DNA of 15,694 nucleotides from Candidatus Cloacimonadota bacterium (GTDB taxonomy: Bacteria > Cloacimonadota > Cloacimonadia > Cloacimonadales > Cloacimonadaceae), in the NCBI GenBank assembly GCA_023230245.1, contig JALNXT010000006.1, forward strand, positions 1 through 15,694, in the 5' to 3' direction. This document shows, in pieces, positions 1 to 7,459 of this stretch. The position numbers and the translations under genes were made by a program. Each line of letters opens with the position of its first letter. The stretch's first letter is position 1. Below the pieces are notes generated by a model that was not told where the DNA came from, did not search any database, and saw nothing but the letters and a program-made list of their open reading frames with translations.

Positions 1-1
1 G

Positions 2-865
2 AAGAAAAGCAAACCCGGCGAACCTGTGTGGCAAAGCCCATGGGGAGAGGGACGCCCTGGCTGGCATACAGAATGTGTAGTGATGAGTCAGAAGTATCTA
101 GGCGAGACCTTTGATATTCATGGTGGAGGCATCGATCTGGTGTTTCCGCATCACGAAAACGAACTTGCCCAAGCGATGGCACTAACGGGTAAACCGCTGG
201 CTAACTACTGGATGCATAACGGTTTCCTTAATATCGAAGGCGAGAAGATGAGCAAGAGCCTAAAGAACTTCTTCACGGCACGTGATATTTTGAGCGAGTA
301 TGATTCAGAGGCAATACGGTTCTTCTTTCTCTCGAAACATTATCGCAGCCCTATTGATTTCAACAGAGAGTTAATAGAAGAATCCAACCGTGCTGTAGCC
401 AACTTTTACTCGGCACTAAAATCCATAGATTATCTTTCCTTAAGAGATTCTAAAGGCTTGCCGGATTATCACCAAAACGATGAACTGCGGGCTATCGAAG
501 AAGAGTTTATGGCGTCTATGGACGATGATTTTAACACGGCAAAGGCTATAGCGGTGCTGTTTGACTTAAGCAAACGCACCAAAAACACAAGCACTGATCT
601 ACAGGATAGACAAGCTACCGCGGTTTTATTGGTGCATTTAGGAAGGGTCTTGGGCTTCTTTCAAAAGATAGACGAACACTTTGCAGAGCGCAAAATAGAC
701 CTTTCTTCCCAGTTAGTGGAGCTAATATTAAGCTATCGCAAAGAAGCCAGGGATAGGAAAGATTGGGCTATGTCAGATAAAATTAGAGACGATCTTGCCA
801 ATTATGGCATAGGTATTAAAGATACAGCTCAGGGCTGCACCTGGGAAATAAAGGAGCCAAAATGA
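2..865 (+). CDS. cysS: Cysteinyl-tRNA synthetase, C-terminal part (5' end outside window)
   Basis: This class I aminoacyl-tRNA synthetase charges tRNA-Cys with cysteine in the cytoplasm. The open frame runs in from the left edge, so only the last 287 residues are visible. Full CysRS is usually about 460-490 residues, so roughly the first 170-200 are missing. The fragment opens with the family stretch GEPVWQSPWGEGRPGWHTEC. The Cys of WHTEC, together with the His and Glu of HHENE (near 149-163), match the family's zinc ligands. The KMSKS ATP-binding loop is exact at 245-259. A helical DALR-type tRNA-binding region follows, then the usual end (SDKIRDDLANYGIGIKDTAQG). The GTG at 26 is an internal Val, not the true start. 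The stop overlaps the next gene as ATGA, with a good ribosome binding site (aaggagccaaa), so the downstream gene is probably co-translated. Nothing looks degenerate. Identity is near certain. Confidence 0.97.
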   Translation, partial: KKSKPGEPVWQSPWGEGRPGWHTECVVMSQKYLGETFDIHGGGIDLVFPHHENELAQAMALTGKPLANYWMHNGFLNIEGEKMSKSLKNFFTARDILSEYDSEAIRFFFLSKHYRSPIDFNRELIEESNRAVANFYSALKSIDYLSLRDSKGLPDYHQNDELRAIEEEFMASMDDDFNTAKAIAVLFDLSKRTKNTSTDLQDRQATAVLLVHLGRVLGFFQKIDEHFAERKIDLSSQLVELILSYRKEARDRKDWAMSDKIRDDLANYGIGIKDTAQGCTWEIKEPK

Positions 866-1677
866 AGCTTGCCACCAAGCATAAAGTTATGATATTAATT
901 GCACTTGCGTTATTGCTATTGCTTGTTTACCTCGCAGTAAATAGAAGTATACTAAAGGGACCAGAAAGCATCGCATTTGATAGCATGGGGAAACGCTTTC
1001 TTGTTTCCAACACCAAGGGTAAGAGCATTGTTAGCATGAGCCTGGATGGTAAATACAGCGCTTTCCTGAAAGGCGGATTAAAAGCTCCCAGGGGTATTGC
1101 CATCAAGGGTAACGACCTCTTTGTGGCAGACCTCAATCAAATCCGAATTATCGATATTGCCAAGGCGACGATTACGAAGAGCATTCCTGTGGAAGGGGCA
1201 GTATTATTAAACGATATCGCTCTGGACAAAGTGGGGCTGATCTATGTAACGGACACATCGGCAAACTGCGTGTTTATTATTAATTCTACGAATCAGGCAG
1301 TTAACAAGATAGTAAGCCCACTTTTTAAAGCTCCTAATGGGATTATTTACGACATGCCCCGCAATCAAATGCTAATAGTGGGTTTCTCGAAGCAAGCATC
1401 TGTCTTGAGTTTAAATACCATGAATAGAAATGTAACAGTGTTTATGGACAGCATCTATTCGCAGTTGGATGGCATTGCTATCGACGATTTGGGCAGGATA
1501 TACATAAGCTCTTGGGAACAAGAGATGATTCTAGAGATACCCCAGGAACAGAACCGTTTTATTGCCAAGTACAAAGACATTAAAAACGCTGCTGACATGT
1601 TTTACTATTTTCCGAACAACGAGCTTATCGTCCCTATGCACAACAAGAACAAGATTATTCGCATACCGCTGGACTGA
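862..1677 (+). CDS. Membrane-anchored six-bladed beta-propeller (NHL/SMP-30-like) protein
   Basis: The 271-residue protein starts with a short basic segment and a strong hydrophobic helix (about residues 8-26) with no clear cleavage site. It is therefore probably a signal anchor holding a periplasmic domain. The rest is about six repeats of roughly 40 residues with the recurrent pattern 'aP.GIAid..g.lyVsd....v..i': GPESIAFD, APRGIAIK, LLNDIALD, APNGIIYD, LDGIAIDD and a degenerate last blade near NAADMFYY. This suggests a six-bladed NHL or SMP-30/gluconolactonase-type propeller. I could not pick out a metal-binding or catalytic set, so a binding or scaffold role is as likely as an enzyme. It starts at the ATGA overlap with cysS behind a strong Shine-Dalgarno (aaggag). 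It sits between cysS and a kinase-like gene, probably in one transcript. The fold is fairly sure; the function is unknown. Confidence 0.8.
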   Translation: MKLATKHKVMILIALALLLLLVYLAVNRSILKGPESIAFDSMGKRFLVSNTKGKSIVSMSLDGKYSAFLKGGLKAPRGIAIKGNDLFVADLNQIRIIDIAKATITKSIPVEGAVLLNDIALDKVGLIYVTDTSANCVFIINSTNQAVNKIVSPLFKAPNGIIYDMPRNQMLIVGFSKQASVLSLNTMNRNVTVFMDSIYSQLDGIAIDDLGRIYISSWEQEMILEIPQEQNRFIAKYKDIKNAADMFYYFPNNELIVPMHNKNKIIRIPLD

Positions 1678-2303
1678 AGATTAAAAACCAATTAGAGTAT
1701 TCAGAAAGCTCTGTTACAAAATACTTCAGTACCCCCGAGGCGTTTCATGCCGAATATCGTGTGTACCAGATGGGGCTTTCCATGGTACCCGCTTTACTTG
1801 GGGCACAAGCACCGCTTTGGATAATGATGGCAAAGCTAAAGAATGTGCCGTATCTTAACGAGTTATTTGATCCCACATTACTGGCAAAGACCATTGCAGA
1901 GTTTCACTTAGCCACCTTCGATGGACAGAAATGCCTCTGCCATATTGATAATCAACCGGCTAATATCCTGTGGGATTCTGGCTGTTATCATTTGATAGAT
2001 TTTGAAGATAGCAGGCTAGATTATCCCGAGCTTGATGTATCCCACTTACTGCTATTCTGGGCTGCGGATGTGCCAACCTACAGATTTACAAGCATCTTAG
2101 CAGGGTTTTTGCATAGTTATACTAAGCTGCTTCCTCTTGATGCTAACAGGTGGAAAGCTTGTCTTGCATCCAACATCATCACTTTTGATGAACGGCGTGG
2201 TTTGTATCATAAACAGAATGGGAAAAACCCTCCCGATGAGCATTTATCCAACAGGAAACTATTAGCTAAAGCACTAAGCTTAGCCTCTTCAAGGGTGGGA
2301 TAG
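1674..2303 (+). CDS. Small APH/RIO-like kinase (phosphotransferase fold), start codon uncertain
   Basis: The frame shows the catalytic signatures of the aminoglycoside-phosphotransferase/RIO kinase superfamily. These are a catalytic loop CHIDNQPANILW (HxDxxxxN), a metal-binding LIDFEDS, and a following helix with PELDVSHLLLFWA. The first conventional start is GTG at 1761. Starting there would discard upstream in-frame sequence that looks like the N-lobe: a candidate beta-3 lysine in VTKYF and a helix-C glutamate in FHAEYRVYQ. The frame is open leftward to a stop at 1593-1595 but holds no ATG, GTG or TTG before 1761. The likely start is therefore CTG at 1674, overlapping the previous stop as CTGA, or ATT at 1680 with a weak GGA six bases upstream. 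That gives about 207-209 residues, short for this family. The substrate is unknown: small-molecule, sugar or protein kinases share this fold. The gene could also have lost its start and be decaying. Confidence 0.7.
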   Translation: MKIKNQLEYSESSVTKYFSTPEAFHAEYRVYQMGLSMVPALLGAQAPLWIMMAKLKNVPYLNELFDPTLLAKTIAEFHLATFDGQKCLCHIDNQPANILWDSGCYHLIDFEDSRLDYPELDVSHLLLFWAADVPTYRFTSILAGFLHSYTKLLPLDANRWKACLASNIITFDERRGLYHKQNGKNPPDEHLSNRKLLAKALSLASSRVG

Positions 2304-2352
2304 TTGTGGCTCAAGTTCAATCATGGTGGGTAAGTTTATGATTCATTTCTTC

Positions 2353-2455
2353 ATCTATCTTGTGTGCTTGCATTGCCATAGCATTGCCCTTGAATTGTCC
2401 ATCCCATCCGCAATGCAAGGGCAATGCTAAGGCAATGCAAGCAGGGAAGAGAGAT
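2353..2455. repeat. Long imperfect palindrome, 11-nt-period CATTGCC element (copy 1)
   Basis: The core arms 2366-2397 and 2411-2442 are complementary at 30 of 32 positions around a 13-nt loop. Pairing continues outward, with a 3-nt bubble and a further mismatch, to about 2353 and 2455. The left arm has CATTGCC at 2371 and 2382; the right arm has GGCAATG at 2420 and 2431. All repeat at exactly 11 nt, with a degenerate third unit next to the loop in each arm. It lies between two convergent genes. No T-tract follows on either strand, so it does not look like a standard intrinsic terminator. A second copy lies at 9531-9599. Confidence 0.85.
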
Positions 2456-2572
2456 TCAATGTTTCTGTAGCAGCTAAATTATAGTTTTGTTAATCACGCT
2501 ATTTAACACAATACTTGTGTAGCTACCCACTCTAATTGAACACGAGCCATAGTTGTTTATCCTCGGTTATTG

Positions 2573-4918
2573 CTAATCATTATCCAGCGGGAAGCTAACT
2601 ATAAATTCTGAACCCTTTCCAATATTGCTTTTCACCTCTATCTTAGCTTCATGCAAATCTATCATTTCCTTACAAAGAATCAGCCCAATCCCAGTACCAG
2701 ATTCGTTGTCGGTTCCTTTGTAACTGCAGATAGATTCGATCTTAAAGAGGTTTTGCAGGGTGTCGTCATCCATGCCAATACCCGTATCCTTAATGTGGAT
2801 AATGGTGGCATGATCTTGGAAAACGGTGATCGTGATTTCGCCTTTATGCATCGTGAACTTTACCGCATTGGAGATTAGGTTATTCAAGATGGAGTGGAGC
2901 ATCTGCGCGTCTGCAAAAATATGAATATCGTCTGGGCAATTTACCACCAGGCTTATTTCTTTAGTAGCCAGTGGCACTTTAGTTAGCGAGACAGTAGTTT
3001 GAATAATGGGCAGAAGCCTGTGGTTGAGGGGAAACATGTTTACTGCACCGATCTGAATCTTCGCCCATTCCAATAGGTTTTGTAGCAAAACGTAGGCGGT
3101 GGTGGATGTTTCATGTACTTGCACAATCATGTCGTAGAGTTCTTCCGTGCTGAATTTATCCAGATTGTTGCGGATTACCTCAGAAAACCCAATTATCGCG
3201 CTGAACGGATTCCTGAGATCATGAGCGATGATAGAGAACAACCTGTCCTTGGTTGCGTTTAGCTCGCTAAGTTGCTTTTGAGTTTCTAAAAGGGTGGTGA
3301 TGAATCGCTTCTTTTCTGTAATATCTCTAATGGCTACCACGCGCACTTTGTTCTTATTATAAGTGTAGGGACGTGACATGATTTCTAGATTTAGTATTCC
3401 CCGGGCTTTTGATACTACCTCAATTTCATAATTCTGGATGCCACCGGCTAGTATATGTTCGTTAACGCTTTTATCTACCTTCAAGTTAGCAACCTCTGTA
3501 ACGTGATGCCCGATGCATTCTTCTCTAGTTAATCCCAAGGTTTCCCAAAAGCGATCATTGACCTCTACTATTATCCCATTATTGTGCATGAAGATGCCTT
3601 CAAAGGAAGCATCTGCGAGTTGGCGCAAGCGCTGGGAGTTGCGTTTATTTGCCATTGCAGATTTCAGGAACAGTAAGATAATAACTAAGAGAAGAACAAA
3701 GATTACGATGCTAAAGCGGATGGTTATCAGTTGCTTATTTATTAATTCACGATTCTGTAATTCATGTAAACTGTTTTGTACACTAGAGTGCAAGCGGACG
3801 AGGGTTTCGGGAGAACGCATAGCAAACAAAGAATCATTGTAGGCTTTATAAACCTCCACGTATTCCGCTGCTGCTGCAGAATTGTTTTGAGCTAGATAAA
3901 TATTCCCCAGTGCGTATGCAGCGTCTTTTGCCTGTTCAAAAAAGCTGTTTTTATGTGCAGTAGCATAAATACTTTTGTATATTTCGCTTGCGTCTGTTAG
4001 CGAGCCTCTTCTCAATACATTTTTTGCCTTTATCGTCAGGGTGCTATTTAGCCTGAATGAATCTTTTTCTGCGGTAAGAATACTTAGTGCTGCTTCCAAA
4101 TATTTATCCGCAGTTTTCGATTTACTAAGCTCGTTATAAAGCTGGTATAAGGAGAGGGCAGAAGTAGCTCTTAAAGCATTAGATTCTTTAATAGACGTTA
4201 CGGGAACTGCCAGATCTTCGAATACTTTGGTATAATACTGGAGTGCAAGGTCTTGGTTGCCAAGCTTATGGTGTGCTTCTCCCATAAAATTTAAGCTGTG
4301 GTAGATGGGAAATCTATCTTTAGCACTTTCTCTTAGTTCCAGAGCTTCGCTATAGTAAGCTAAAGCACTATCAGGCTTTTCCTGTTCCATTTTGCACATG
4401 CCAATATTGTTCAGCATCACAGATTGACCAAAAGTATCTTTCATACTTTTCATCGTTTTTAGCCCTTGCCAATAGTAGGGTTCGGCAAGATCGGTGAGCT
4501 TCATGGCAAAATACACATTGCCTATTTCGGAATATAACCAGGCATTTTGTGCTGACTTGGGATGATTCCGCAACATCTGATTCACTTCCAGTAAATACTC
4601 CAGAGCAAGCTGATGTATCCCTAAGGTGGTATATATTCCCGCTATTTTGGTAAGTGAGTCGGCAGCTTTACTAACTAAAGAAGCACTTACATAGAACTTT
4701 GCAGATAGCTTTAAATCGGATATTGAAGAGGCAGGATTGCTGTTAATGGTTCGATAGTGTCTTTGTAAGTAGTAATCTCCAAGATCGGCATCAGATAGTT
4801 TTGTTTGTTTGCCGTTCCCTTGGCGCACATCTCCTTTAGTAGCGCAATAGAAGGTGTTAAAACCCGCAAGCATTAACACTACTACCAGAAGCAGGGCTAA
4901 AGAGACTCTCACCTTCAT
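2573..4918 (-). CDS. TPR-sensor hybrid-topology histidine kinase (TPR-TM-PAS-HisKA-HATPase)
   Basis: This is a sensor histidine kinase of 781 residues. I chose the ATG at 4918 because AAGGGA lies 9 nt upstream and the protein then begins with a clean signal peptide (MKVRVSLALLLVVVLML). A longer reading from 4969 would put 17 unlike residues in front. After the signal peptide, about residues 50-385 are helical TPR-like repeats (for example SALAYYSEALELRES and DLALQYYTKVF), inferred to lie outside the cytoplasm. A membrane helix follows at about 398-419, then a PAS domain at about 429-533 and a HisKA domain with the phosphorylated His566 in HDLRNPF. The HATPase domain covers about 668-779, with an N-box (NNLISNAVKF), DTGIGM and GTGIGL. 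All catalytic boxes look intact. There is no receiver domain and no response regulator gene in the window, so the partner is unknown. The gene converges with the kinase-like gene and diverges from the lipoprotein gene. Confidence 0.93.
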   Translation of the reverse strand: MKVRVSLALLLVVVLMLAGFNTFYCATKGDVRQGNGKQTKLSDADLGDYYLQRHYRTINSNPASSISDLKLSAKFYVSASLVSKAADSLTKIAGIYTTLGIHQLALEYLLEVNQMLRNHPKSAQNAWLYSEIGNVYFAMKLTDLAEPYYWQGLKTMKSMKDTFGQSVMLNNIGMCKMEQEKPDSALAYYSEALELRESAKDRFPIYHSLNFMGEAHHKLGNQDLALQYYTKVFEDLAVPVTSIKESNALRATSALSLYQLYNELSKSKTADKYLEAALSILTAEKDSFRLNSTLTIKAKNVLRRGSLTDASEIYKSIYATAHKNSFFEQAKDAAYALGNIYLAQNNSAAAAEYVEVYKAYNDSLFAMRSPETLVRLHSSVQNSLHELQNRELINKQLITIRFSIVIFVLLLVIILLFLKSAMANKRNSQRLRQLADASFEGIFMHNNGIIVEVNDRFWETLGLTREECIGHHVTEVANLKVDKSVNEHILAGGIQNYEIEVVSKARGILNLEIMSRPYTYNKNKVRVVAIRDITEKKRFITTLLETQKQLSELNATKDRLFSIIAHDLRNPFSAIIGFSEVIRNNLDKFSTEELYDMIVQVHETSTTAYVLLQNLLEWAKIQIGAVNMFPLNHRLLPIIQTTVSLTKVPLATKEISLVVNCPDDIHIFADAQMLHSILNNLISNAVKFTMHKGEITITVFQDHATIIHIKDTGIGMDDDTLQNLFKIESICSYKGTDNESGTGIGLILCKEMIDLHEAKIEVKSNIGKGSEFIVSFPLDND

Positions 4919-5284
4919 AAAATACATTCCCTTAAAATCAATGTTGATGAATAGAAATATCGCCTTCAATCACCACAGTATTAGAAAAGTACAGTCTATA
5001 TTTGTAGCTTTCTCTGTCAAGCAAAACATCCTCTCTCCTTATTTGAAGCTGGGATTGCAGGATGAAACAAGGAATGGCGGATTGAACTCCATAAGAGTTG
5101 GACAACTGAACACTAATGCAATATGACAAAGATTCATTATATACTAACGCTATCTAAAAGAAATAATAATAAGCGATTAATTCCTTGACACATTTTGAGG
5201 AAACTCAAATCATGTATTAGATCAATTTTTGGCTATCGAGATCAGTAAAAGTAAAGAAAACTAAATAAAAAACATGGGGGAATT
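4919..5284. other. Divergent intergenic region between sensor kinase and lipoprotein genes
   Basis: This 366-nt region separates two divergently transcribed genes and must hold both promoters. For the minus-strand kinase, a perfect TATAAT reads leftward at 5136-5141, but I found no good -35 box 16-18 nt from it. For the plus-strand lipoprotein, TTGACA lies at 5185-5190. If the minus-strand TATAAT is used, the kinase mRNA has a leader of roughly 210 nt. Short overlapping open frames exist here but have no ribosome binding site. No RNA gene or riboswitch was recognised. Confidence 0.5.
5185..5220 (+). promoter_or_regulatory. Candidate promoter for the lipoprotein operon, with a small inverted repeat
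   Basis: A consensus TTGACA is present at 5185-5190. No strong -10 box stands at the expected 16-18 nt; the closest A/T-rich match (tgtatt/tattag, 5213-5220) is too far. Directly after the -35 box, TTTGAG-GAAA-CTCAAA (5194-5209) forms a 6-bp inverted repeat that would overlap the polymerase site. It could be an operator. The start site is unproven. Confidence 0.3.
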
Positions 5285-7459
5285 ATGAAAGACTTCCTAC
5301 GCATGATGTTAATGCTAGTTATGGCGTTATTTTTACTATCCTGCGGAAAGCAAAACCCTTTTGCTCCAGCAACACCGCAACAGCAAGAGGATATTAGTTT
5401 CACAGATCAGAAAATACCTTTAGCCGACGGCGAGTACATCTATCGGCAAGGGATTCAGATCTATCTCACACCCGGCTCTGCGTATTCATATCGGATAAGT
5501 ACCCTAAGTAGTGAATTACCGGATGGGATTGTTACAGATGAACAAGGCTGGATATATTTCCCTGTGATTGGAGATGTTTCCGGTAACGCATTAACAGAAG
5601 CAGGAGAACATCGAAGCATCTGGACTACCCAAGCTTTGCTGAGCTGCGATTTTGTTTCTCAGAAAGGTAGACTCACCAATTTAATCACCAATGTGGAGTT
5701 ACGCGAAAGAACTTCAGATGGCAATATCACAGAATTATCTTCAGCATTTAGAAGTGACCGTTTGATCAGCAGCCGCATCGTGATTCCATTCTTTAACAAC
5801 GGCGCTACAACCGGAACCGGCATGGAATTCGGGCTTCAAGAAAACATTGGCGATATCTTTGTGGAGGGGCTTTATGCTCACCATTTCATGTATCGGCTTA
5901 ATATACTTGATAGTAACCAGCAAGTGCTTAGCCACGGTGATTGGTATAGCTCTCTTGAAAACCAAGATATGCGCAAAGTGGTTTTGAATGCTACTACAAC
6001 CCCAGCGATTATACCCAATGCCGCGAACCAATTCACCCAGTTCGAATCATATGTGGTAAGCCGTCAGGGGGTTGAAGAAGCCTCGCGTAACACCGTTTAT
6101 TTTAAGGCTGCTAGTGGCAATAAGCCTACAGCACTTATTTATTCCGAAACTCTGGTGGGATTGGGGCAATATCATTACACCATCGATACATCTATCTATC
6201 CTTCGCTCTACTATGAACAAATCCCCACTTCGGGTGAACAGAAGAATAGACACTTATGGCTTAACGGGACGTCTCTTGAAGCTATTAACTCCCCGGATTT
6301 CAAGCTGCACTTGCGTTGGGGACATAAGGGGCTTTATGCTTCGGATAACCCCATGAGTATATTGACAAACAATTGTTTCAACGACAGTGGCGTCAGCTAT
6401 TATAGCAAGGTTGTTGCCTATGACCTTAGACTTGATGATGCACCTTTCCCAGTATTCAGCCAGTTCTTCGAACCAGCAGTTGTTACCCACGAAGATGGCA
6501 GCTCATGGTTAAGGATAAAGAATATGTTTGATAGCTGCCGGCATGTAGTTTTAAGCAATCTCGGCAACGGAAATCATAGCTTTGAAGTCTGCGCCGTTGA
6601 TTTGCAGAATGTATATAGCTTGCCGGCACAAGTGAACATAAATTTAATTCCCTACAAACCGGTAAGTCAGCGTTATGGCATCTTGATAGTAGATGATTCC
6701 AAAAGCAACAGCAGCTATTCTCCCGAGCAAATAGTAGATGATTTCTATAGTGCCGTAGTGCCATCCAATTGGGGTGATGTTAGTGTTTTTGATATCTATA
6801 CCAGCACAGAGGAAATCATGGGGGTTTCTGCTCCACAATTACAAAACTATCAAGCAGTGCTTTGGCATTCTGATAACCCCTCCGCGGGAGCAACATTAAG
6901 CAACAATATTGACCCGCTTGATATGTATCTTGCCAATGGAGGTAAGCTAATAGTGAGCGGAACGAGTAGATTATTAACCTCATTTCAGGAAATAAGCGTT
7001 AAGGCACCTAATTTCCTTTATGACCGTTTAGGAATTCCCAATACTACAAGTTATGGAGCAGTAGGTACATCCCTTACCAATAACCCCTTCTTCATTCAGG
7101 CTGATGCGTTAAACAGTCTTAGCGATATTAACCTTAATACTACCACCTCCTTTAGCAGCATTGTTAACACTAGAAAGGGTATAGGCTCAGTAACATACTT
7201 CAATCCCGATGCTGGCCTAAACTTCCTTTATAAGCTTGGCTGTAAAGCGGTTGATTCTCCGTCTTATCCTCCCACGCAAGAGCAATATAACCTGTTCTCA
7301 TCCAAATATGTCGGCTATCAATACAGCCATTTAGGCTCGGAAGTAGTTGTGCTAGGGTTCCCGCTTTCATATATGGTGCAAAGCGAAGTAAACACAGCTT
7401 TGCAAAGCATCTTAGGCGGAATGTTAGGTTCTAAATTGGCAACAGGAGGTTCAAAATGA
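5285..7459 (+). CDS. Large outer-surface lipoprotein with GATase/ThuA-like C-terminal domain
   Basis: The 724-residue protein starts at an ATG behind GGGGGA. It has a lipoprotein signal peptide ending in the lipobox LLSC, with the acylated residue Cys20 followed by Gly-Lys. A long beta-rich region of unknown family covers about residues 30-370. An Ig-like strand pattern follows at about 370-456, with HSFEVCAVDLQNVYSLPAQV typical of such domains. From about 464 the segment YGILIVDDS, then QAVLWHSD, MYLANGGKLIVSG and finally EVVVLGFPLSYM resembles the alpha/beta fold of class I glutamine-amidotransferase-like or ThuA-like domains. No catalytic Cys-His-Glu set is evident, so I infer a structural or binding role. 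The stop overlaps the next start as ATGA behind a strong AGGAGG, so the two are translationally coupled and probably act together at the cell surface. The specific function is not known. Confidence 0.85.
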   Translation: MKDFLRMMLMLVMALFLLSCGKQNPFAPATPQQQEDISFTDQKIPLADGEYIYRQGIQIYLTPGSAYSYRISTLSSELPDGIVTDEQGWIYFPVIGDVSGNALTEAGEHRSIWTTQALLSCDFVSQKGRLTNLITNVELRERTSDGNITELSSAFRSDRLISSRIVIPFFNNGATTGTGMEFGLQENIGDIFVEGLYAHHFMYRLNILDSNQQVLSHGDWYSSLENQDMRKVVLNATTTPAIIPNAANQFTQFESYVVSRQGVEEASRNTVYFKAASGNKPTALIYSETLVGLGQYHYTIDTSIYPSLYYEQIPTSGEQKNRHLWLNGTSLEAINSPDFKLHLRWGHKGLYASDNPMSILTNNCFNDSGVSYYSKVVAYDLRLDDAPFPVFSQFFEPAVVTHEDGSSWLRIKNMFDSCRHVVLSNLGNGNHSFEVCAVDLQNVYSLPAQVNINLIPYKPVSQRYGILIVDDSKSNSSYSPEQIVDDFYSAVVPSNWGDVSVFDIYTSTEEIMGVSAPQLQNYQAVLWHSDNPSAGATLSNNIDPLDMYLANGGKLIVSGTSRLLTSFQEISVKAPNFLYDRLGIPNTTSYGAVGTSLTNNPFFIQADALNSLSDINLNTTTSFSSIVNTRKGIGSVTYFNPDAGLNFLYKLGCKAVDSPSYPPTQEQYNLFSSKYVGYQYSHLGSEVVVLGFPLSYMVQSEVNTALQSILGGMLGSKLATGGSK

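Noticed and set aside
2506..2520. Hairpin ACACAA-TAC-TTGTGT after the sensor kinase gene as a terminator
   Set aside because: Only 6 weak base pairs and no T-tract on the minus strand; could be chance.
4919..4969. Longer start for the sensor kinase at 4969
   Set aside because: It adds 17 residues before a clean signal peptide, and the Shine-Dalgarno AAGGGA fits the ATG at 4918.
4938..5129. 63-codon open frame in the leader of the sensor kinase gene (possible leader peptide)
   Set aside because: No Shine-Dalgarno, its start nearly coincides with the predicted transcript start, and the peptide shows no regulatory codon run.
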